A stretch of DNA of 46,861 nucleotides, from positions 1 through 46,861 of the IMG/VR virus record IMGVR_UViG_3300042328_001505; one strand, written 5' to 3'. Below the pieces are notes generated by a model, which was not told where the DNA came from, made no database searches, and saw only the letters and a program-made list of their open reading frames with translations. Of this stretch, positions 41,701-46,861 are shown piece after piece (position 1 is the first letter of the stretch; each line of letters starts with the position of its first letter). The stretch comes from a virus. The translations under genes and the position numbers were made by a program.

Positions 41701-44700
41701 GAACACCTTGAATACCAGATGCGCCTTGAACACCACTAGCTCCTCGGATACCACTTGCGCCTTGGATGCCACTTGCTCCCTGGGCACCACTCGCACCGAT
41801 TACGCCGGTAGCACCACTTGCGCCTTGTGGACCATCTGGTCCAGCAGATCCAGTGGGACCGACTGGACCAGATGGTCCTACTAATCCAGTTTGACCAATT
41901 GGGCCCGTAGATCCTGTATAACCAATCGAGCCACTAGCACCTTGAATACCAGATGCACCTTGAATACCAGATGCGCCTTGAATACCAGATGCGCCTTGAA
42001 TACCAGTTGCACCACTAGCACCTTGAATACCAGATGCGCCTTGAATACCAGATGCGCCCCTGATACCAGTTGCACCACTAGCACCTTGAATACCAGATGC
42101 ACCTTGAATACCAGATGCGCCTTGAATACCACTAGCACCTTGAATACCACTAGCACCTTGAATACCAGATGCGCCCCTGATACCAGTTGCACCACTAGCA
42201 CCCTGAATACCAGATACGCCTTGAATTCCTTGAATTCCTTGAATGCCACTAGCGCCTTGAATACCAGATGCGCCTTGAATACCAGATGCGCCTTGAATAC
42301 CAGATGCACCTTGAACGCCACTAGCACCCTGAATACCACTAGCGCCCCTGATACCAGTTGCACCAGATGCGCCTTGAATACCAGATGCCCCTTGAATACC
42401 ACTAGCGCCTTGAATACCACTAGCGCCTTGGGTACCAGTTGCCCCAGTTAAACCAGATGATCCGCTGGCTCCTTGAACACCTTGAATACCAGATGCGCCT
42501 TGAACACCACTAGCTCCTCGGATACCACTTGCGCCTTGGATGCCACTTGCTCCCTGGGCACCACTCGCACCGATTACGCCGGTAGCACCACTTGCGCCTT
42601 GTGGACCATCTGGTCCAGCAGATCCAGTGGGACCGACTGGACCAGATGGTCCTACTAATCCAGTTTGACCAATTGGGCCCGTAGATCCTGTATAACCAAT
42701 CGAGCCACTAGCACCTTGAATACCAGATGCACCTTGAATACCAGATGCGCCTTGAATACCAGATGCGCCTTGAATACCAGTTGCACCACTAGCACCTTGA
42801 ATACCAGATGCGCCTTGAACGCCACTAGCCCCTTGAATACCACTAGCGCCTTGAATACCAGATGCGCCCCTGATACCAGTTGCACCACTAGCACCTTGAA
42901 TACCAGATGCGCCCCTGATACCAGTTGCACCACTAGCACCCTGAATACCAGATACGCCTTGAATTCCTTGAATTCCTTGAATTCCTTGAACACCTGTTGC
43001 ACCTGTATACCCAATTACACCACTGGCACCTTGAATACCAGTTGCTCCACTAGCACCTTGTAATCCGGTATCGCCTTTGTCACCTGTTCTAGCAAAAGTT
43101 ATTATTACATCTAAATCATTAGTCAATGAAGTGGTGCCAGAAATATAGCTAACTGGTACTTTAAAATAATTACCTGATTCAGTATGATATCCGGTAATAG
43201 CAAACATTGTATACGTTGCTTCATTTAATTCGTCTTTAATTGAAAAATGCCCTTTTATCGCAGAAGTGGAATCATCAATTGATTGTAATAAATTAGTTGC
43301 AATTATGCTATTATGATCAGTGTTATTAATATATAATACGGTAGCGCTTGATAAAGTAGTGTTATTAAATTTTAAATATCCGGTGCCAGGGTCGGAATCT
43401 ATTATGTTAGTGGAATAGTAATAATCTAGTGCAGTTCCACCAAATGAACCTTGCGGACCAGTCGCGCCAGAAATACCAGTAGAACCACTAGCACCTTGAA
43501 TACCAGATGCACCTTGCGGACCAGTAGCACCAGTTAACCCGATAACCCCACTAGCACCTTGAATACCTGATGCACCCTGAATGCCACTTGCACCTTGAAT
43601 GCCACTAGCACCTTGAATACCTGATGCACCCTGAATGCCACTAGCGCCTTGAATACCAGATGCGCCTTGAATACCAGATGCCCCGTGAATACCAGATGCG
43701 CCCCTGATACCAGTTGCACCACTAGCACCCTGAATACCAGATGCGCCTTGAATACCAGATGCCCCTTGAATACCACTAGCGCCTTGAATACCAGATGCGC
43801 CTTGAATTCCTTGAATTCCTTGAACACCTGTTGCACCTGTATACCCAATTACACCACTGGCACCTTGAATACCAGTTGCTCCACTAGCACCCTGTATTCC
43901 CTGTGATCCTAAAGTACCTTGGGATCCACTTGCACCTTGGAAACCCTGAGTGCCTGATGCTCCTTGAACTCCCTGTGCACCAGTTGCACCTGTGATACCA
44001 GTTGAACCACTAGCTCCTTGAGTTCCGGTCGCACCAGTTAATCCTATCGATCCACTAGCACCTTGGATACCTTGAATACCACTAGCTCCTTGGATACCTT
44101 GAATACCACTAGCTCCTTGCAATCCTTGTACCCCAGTAGCACCTGTGATACCAGTTGAACCACTTGCGCCTTGGGTTCCGGTCGCACCAGTTAATCCTAT
44201 AGATCCACTAGCACCTTGGATACCACTAGCGCCTTGAATACCACTAGCACCTTGAATACCACTGGCACCTCTAATACCGGTTGCACCACTAGCACCTCTA
44301 ATACCGGTTGCACCACTAGCACCTTGAATACCGGTTGCACCACTTGCACCTTGAATACCAGATGCACCACTTGCACCTTGAATACCAGATGCACCACTTG
44401 CACCTTGAATACCAGATGCACCACTAGCACCTTGAACGCCACTAGCACCTTGAACGCCACTAGCACCTTGAATGCCACTAGCACCTTGTAATCCGGTATC
44501 TCCTTTATCACCTGTTCTAGCAAAAGTTATAATTACATCTAACCCATTAGTCAATGAAGTAGTTCCGGAGATATAACTAACTGGGACCTTAAAATAATTG
44601 CCCAACTGAATTGAATCACCAGTGATAGCAAACATTGAATATATTGATTCATTCACTTCGTCTTTGATTGAGAAATGCCCTTTTATCGCAGAAGTGGAAT

Positions 44701-46861
44701 CATCAATTGTTAATAATAAATTAGTTGCTACTATATTATTATGATCAGTATTATTGATGTATAATACTGTGGCGCTTGATAATGAAGTTGTGTTGAATTT
44801 TAAATAACCAGTACCTGGGTCGGTATCGGCGGTATTAGTTGAATAGAAATAATCAAGAGCAGCACCACCGAAGGAACCTTGCGGACCAGTTGCACCTGTA
44901 ATACCAGTTGATCCACTAGCGCCTTGAATTCCACTGGCACCTTGAATACCACTAGCACCTTGAATACCACTAGCACCTTGAATACCACTAGCACCTTGAA
45001 TACCAGATGCGCCTTGAATACCAGTTGCACCACTAGCACCTTGAATACCAGATGCGCCCCTGATACCAGTTGCACCACTAGCACCTTGAATACCAGATGC
45101 GCCTTGAATACCACTAGCACCTTGAATACCAGATGCGCCTTGAATACCTGATGCACCTTGAATGCCACTAGCACCTTGAATTCCTGGAGTACCAGTTGCA
45201 CCTGTAATACCAGTTGATCCACTAGCGCCTTGAGTACCAGTTGCCCCAGTTAAACCAGATGATCCGCTGGCTCCTTGAATACCTTGAATACCTTGAACGC
45301 CACTTGCGCCTTGAACACCACTAGCTCCTTGATTACCTTGAGTTCCAGTTGCACCTGTGATACCAGTTGATCCGCTAGCGCCTTGAATTCCGGACGCACC
45401 TTGAGTTCCCTGAACACCAGATGCACCTTGAGTTCCCTGAACACCAGTTGCACCAATACTGCCAGCATTTCCTGATTGTCCCGCTGCCCCACTCGCTCCA
45501 CTAATGCCAGTAGCACCGATTACTCCGGTAGCACCGCTTGCGCCTTGCACCCCAACTGTGCCTTGAATTCCAGATGCACCTTGTGCACCACTTGCGCCTT
45601 GTGTGCCAGTTGCACCACTAGCACCTTGGATGCCACTAGCACCTTGAATACCACTAACGCCTTGTGTTCCAGTTGCACCACTTGCACCTTGGATGCCACT
45701 TGCACCTTGGATGCCACTAGCTCCTTGTATCCCACTTGCTCCCTGTGTGCCAGATGCGCCGCGAATACCACTAGCACCTTGAACACCCTGAATACCAGTA
45801 GACCCGCTTGCACCAACGCCGCTTGCACCAATCACCCCGGTAGCACCACTAGCTCCATTCGGACCAATTGGTCCCGCAGCTCCAGTTGGACCAATTGGTC
45901 CGATCTCACCATCAATGCCTTGTGAACCAGCTGGTCCAGTTGCCCCAATATACCCGATTGAACCAGATGCGCCACGACTGCCTGATGCGCCAGGTAAACT
46001 TACACCACTCGCTCCTTGTAAACCAGCTGTGCCTTGGACACCAGTTGCCCCAATTAGGCCAATTATCCCACTGGCACCGGCTACTCCGGTGGATCCACTA
46101 GCGCCTTGTATACCTTGTACCCCAGATGCACCCATCTCACCTTTATCGCCAGTTCTAGCAAAGGTAATAATAACGTCCAAGTTGTCATCATATGATGTTG
46201 CTCCTGATAGATGAGTGATAGGAACGGTGATGTAATCATCATGAATTATGATATTGCCTGTTATTGCAAACATGGCATATACAGCTTGATTTGTTTTGTT
46301 TGAAACTGAAAAATGACCTTTTATCGCGGAAGTAGAATCATCAATTGTCACCAAATAATTGTAGGTGGACACTCCATAATGGTCAAGTGTACTGATATGT
46401 AATAAACTAGCATTATTAAATAAAGTATTATTGAATCGAAAAACACCAGATCCAGGATTTGAATCATCAGTTAATATATTATAAAAATAATCAAATGCTT
46501 CACCACCAAATGTACCAGCAGGTCCAGTAGCACCATCTACGCCAATAATTCCGTCAATACCAGCAGGTCCAGTAGCACCATCAATACCAGCAGGTCCAGT
46601 AGCACCATCTACGCCAATAATTCCGTCAATACCAGCAGGTCCAGTAGCACCATCTACGCCAATAATTCCGTCAATACCAGCAGGTCCAGTAGCACCATCT
46701 ACACCAATAATTCCGTCAATACCAGCAGGACCAGTAGCACCATCAACACCAGCAGGTCCAGTAGCACCATCAACACCAATAATTCCGTCAACGCCAGCAG
46801 GACCAGTAGCACCATCTACGCCAATAATTCCATCAATACCAGCAGGACCAGTAGCACCATC
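38705..46861 (-). CDS. Giant collagen-like tail-fibre protein (5' end beyond window)
   Basis: The frame is open from the window edge to the stop at 38705: 2,718 residues in view. A GTG at 46372 could be taken as the start, but upstream codons continue the same protein, so it is partial. Most of it is Gly-x-y collagen repeats (GASGIQGASG, GATGPAG, and an edge tract GPAGIDGIIGVDGAT), broken by four or five copies of a roughly 128-residue globular module (DYFYSTNTADTDPGTGYLKF ... VIITFARTGDKG). Near the C-terminus are a C1q/TNF-like domain (about 39990-40435) and an end domain (FLIEHPIKPNMSLRYG, SLESPYHGV) seen in T4-like fibres. It probably forms a long trimeric, flexible rod bearing binding knobs. 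Confidence 0.87.
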   Translation of the reverse strand, partial: DGATGPAGIDGIIGVDGATGPAGVDGIIGVDGATGPAGVDGATGPAGIDGIIGVDGATGPAGIDGIIGVDGATGPAGIDGIIGVDGATGPAGIDGATGPAGIDGIIGVDGATGPAGTFGGEAFDYFYNILTDDSNPGSGVFRFNNTLFNNASLLHISTLDHYGVSTYNYLVTIDDSTSAIKGHFSVSNKTNQAVYAMFAITGNIIIHDDYITVPITHLSGATSYDDNLDVIITFARTGDKGEMGASGVQGIQGASGSTGVAGASGIIGLIGATGVQGTAGLQGASGVSLPGASGSRGASGSIGYIGATGPAGSQGIDGEIGPIGPTGAAGPIGPNGASGATGVIGASGVGASGSTGIQGVQGASGIRGASGTQGASGIQGASGIQGASGIQGASGATGTQGVSGIQGASGIQGASGATGTQGASGAQGASGIQGTVGVQGASGATGVIGATGISGASGAAGQSGNAGSIGATGVQGTQGASGVQGTQGASGIQGASGSTGITGATGTQGNQGASGVQGASGVQGIQGIQGASGSSGLTGATGTQGASGSTGITGATGTPGIQGASGIQGASGIQGASGIQGASGIQGASGIQGASGATGIRGASGIQGASGATGIQGASGIQGASGIQGASGIQGASGIQGASGIQGASGSTGITGATGPQGSFGGAALDYFYSTNTADTDPGTGYLKFNTTSLSSATVLYINNTDHNNIVATNLLLTIDDSTSAIKGHFSIKDEVNESIYSMFAITGDSIQLGNYFKVPVSYISGTTSLTNGLDVIITFARTGDKGDTGLQGASGIQGASGVQGASGVQGASGASGIQGASGASGIQGASGASGIQGASGATGIQGASGATGIRGASGATGIRGASGIQGASGIQGASGIQGASGSIGLTGATGTQGASGSTGITGATGVQGLQGASGIQGIQGASGIQGIQGASGSIGLTGATGTQGASGSTGITGATGAQGVQGASGTQGFQGASGSQGTLGSQGIQGASGATGIQGASGVIGYTGATGVQGIQGIQGASGIQGASGIQGASGIQGASGIQGASGATGIRGASGIHGASGIQGASGIQGASGIQGASGIQGASGIQGASGIQGASGIQGASGVIGLTGATGPQGASGIQGASGSTGISGATGPQGSFGGTALDYYYSTNIIDSDPGTGYLKFNNTTLSSATVLYINNTDHNSIIATNLLQSIDDSTSAIKGHFSIKDELNEATYTMFAITGYHTESGNYFKVPVSYISGTTSLTNDLDVIITFARTGDKGDTGLQGASGATGIQGASGVIGYTGATGVQGIQGIQGIQGVSGIQGASGATGIRGASGIQGASGATGIRGASGIQGASGIQGASGVQGASGIQGASGATGIQGASGIQGASGIQGASGIQGASGSIGYTGSTGPIGQTGLVGPSGPVGPTGSAGPDGPQGASGATGVIGASGAQGASGIQGASGIRGASGVQGASGIQGVQGASGSSGLTGATGTQGASGIQGASGIQGASGIQGASGATGIRGASGIQGASGVQGASGIQGASGIQGASGIQGASGIQGIQGIQGVSGIQGASGATGIRGASGIQGASGIQGASGIQGASGIQGASGIQGASGATGIRGASGIQGASGIQGASGATGIQGASGIQGASGIQGASGIQGASGSIGYTGSTGPIGQTGLVGPSGPVGPTGSAGPDGPQGASGATGVIGASGAQGASGIQGASGIRGASGVQGASGIQGVQGASGSSGLTGATGTQGASGIQGASGIQGASGIQGASGATGIRGASGIQGASGVQGASGIQGASGIQGASGIQGASGVQGASGIQGASGIQGASGATGIRGASGIQGASGIQGASGATGITGATGPQGSFGGAALDYFYSTNTADTDPGTGYLKFNNSIFSSATVLYINNTDHNSIVVTNLLLTIDDSTSAIKGHFSIKDEVNEATYSMFAITGTLTQSGNYFKVPVSYISGTTSLTNGLDVIITFARTGDKGDTGLQGASGIQGASGIQGASGASGIQGASGIQGASGIQGASGIQGASGIQGASGATGIRGASGVQGASGIQGASGIQGSSGATGIQGASGIQGASGATGIRGASGIQGASGSVGLTGATGTQGASGSTGITGATGVQGLQGATGTQGASGVGATGVGASGATGIQGASGANGGFLTAGSYVVRGVKNGTAQTITSGSDQVVTFVDDFDPNNWLTSSQFKPNIAGYYNINVAVWWDAGAITTQQSNIQLRKNGSTQLGIDQTQILTGAGYGQNLSTIAYFNGTTDYVEVTAYTANTTSQNINGSGSGTWISAALYAYGPQGASGATGIQGASGATGIQGTSGIQGASGATGIRGASGVQGASGATGIQGASGIQGASGSTGPTGSQGASGASGLVGLTGATGIQGATGPVSLSMYQTKLDFGSATAGTWRKIVTVALGTATYTSAGYKIVIVDPNANHAVQGSINADTYVYYIACIRTEGTTLDTPDACYISGPGSHIRAVKLSTGNYEIQVSNEKQWQEYLITIQLYTESNGLTAATYYDGSTDGTTGIATYTAAVGTATDFFQQVRVASSGAGDALRITQTGSGNALVVEDEANPDSTPFVITADGTVGIGITPLYKLHVNGSFAATSKSFLIEHPIKPNMSLRYGSLESPYHGVRLTGEATISGISVIIKLPDYIHGLVKIAGSQVQITNIKHNKVLWVDSIDIENDCFTVGMNRNCFDRKEYAFYWSFTAIRKDIDDMEVEF
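41500..42045 (-). repeat. Long direct repeat, copy 1 (pairs with 42274-42819)
   Basis: About 545 bases that I read as identical to the copy 774 bases further right. It includes non-collagen-standard stretches (GPIGQTGLVGPSGPVGP) whose third codon positions also match, so the duplication is recent or maintained by gene conversion. Confidence 0.8.
42274..42819 (-). repeat. Long direct repeat, copy 2 (pairs with 41500-42045)
   Basis: Second copy of the 545-base block; the copies first differ at about 42820 versus 42046. Confidence 0.8.
46514..46861 (-). repeat. Tandem 45-bp/27-bp minisatellite in the collagen-like tract
   Basis: Units encoding GATGPAGIDGIIGVD (45 bp) alternate with a shorter GATGPAGID unit (27 bp) up to the window edge. 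Copies differ by few silent changes. The tract differs in residue make-up from the GASGIQ repeats and likely varies in copy number. Confidence 0.85.

Larger units (their letters stand above)
40942..46512 (-). repeat. Globular module of about 384 bp repeated within the giant fibre gene
   Basis: Copies at about 46131-46512 (most diverged), 44502-44885, 43070-43453 and 40942-41325. Each encodes GG-x-ALDYFYSTN ... TIDDSTSAIKGHFSI ... SYISGTTSLTNGLDVIITFARTGDKGDTG, and each is followed by a fresh collagen tract. A knob-and-rod unit has been duplicated several times. Confidence 0.85.

Noticed and set aside
39763-46214. Many long ORFs antisense or shifted in the collagen-like gene (for example Thr/Asn/Leu-rich repeats)
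   Set aside because: They are by-products of a stop-poor tandem repeat; only the Gly-x-y frame encodes folded modules and extends across the region.
46372-46372. GTG at 46372 as the start of the giant fibre
   Set aside because: Upstream codons in the same frame encode a full matching copy of the globular module and more collagen repeats, so the gene continues beyond the window.
40942-46861. CRISPR array in the repetitive region
   Set aside because: Repeats are in-frame codons for Gly-x-y with no unique spacers of constant length.

Overview
The window is AT-rich, densely packed phage DNA. All but one of the genes I accept lie on the minus strand, often joined by ATGA or TAATG overlaps. The content points to a large tailed phage (Caudoviricetes, T4-like/cyanophage-pelagiphage style) of an aquatic Gram-negative bacterium: a class Ia ribonucleotide reductase with glutaredoxin, a phage-borne bS21 ribosomal protein, an RlpA-like wall enzyme, a PD-(D/E)XK exonuclease, a PAAR spike tip and a very large adhesin/tail-fibre set. 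A T4-like late-promoter motif (NATAAATA) recurs before structural genes, and near-consensus sigma70 promoters (TTGACA-N17-TATAAT) precede others. Host and family assignments are inferences; no canonical T4 head or tail core gene is in the window.

Layout in coordinate order: 1-2053, 3'-truncated SF2 helicase with odd Walker motifs. 2.1-4.3 kb, bS21, an acidic small protein, RlpA with a long structured 5' leader, and two small unknowns. 4.3-13.5 kb, tail-tip/fibre cluster: PAAR protein, fibre-assembly protein and three large fibre proteins with related modules. 13.5-19.8 kb, nucleotide-metabolism block: Sm-like small protein, glutaredoxin, NrdB, and NrdA broken in two by a GIY-YIG homing endonuclease. 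20-22.5 kb, beta-helix tailspike. 22.6-29.1 kb, exonuclease, virion-like protein with a possible -1 frameshift extension, nucleotidyltransferase-like protein, a coiled-coil/TM protein, metallopeptidase and small conserved proteins. 29.2-46.9 kb, giant fibre region: an S74-chaperone fibre, three tandem LamG-type proteins, and a collagen-like protein of more than 2,700 residues that runs off the right edge.

The most notable signals are: (i) nrdA in pieces, with intein-like remnants at both broken ends around a GIY-YIG gene; (ii) a roughly 265-nt structured leader upstream of rlpA behind its own sigma70 promoter, a candidate riboswitch or other cis-regulatory RNA; (iii) an A9 slippery run with dnaX-like context joining two ORFs; (iv) promoter-embedded inverted repeats at the two nrd-region promoters; (v) extensive recent duplication and module sharing among the collagen-like fibres.
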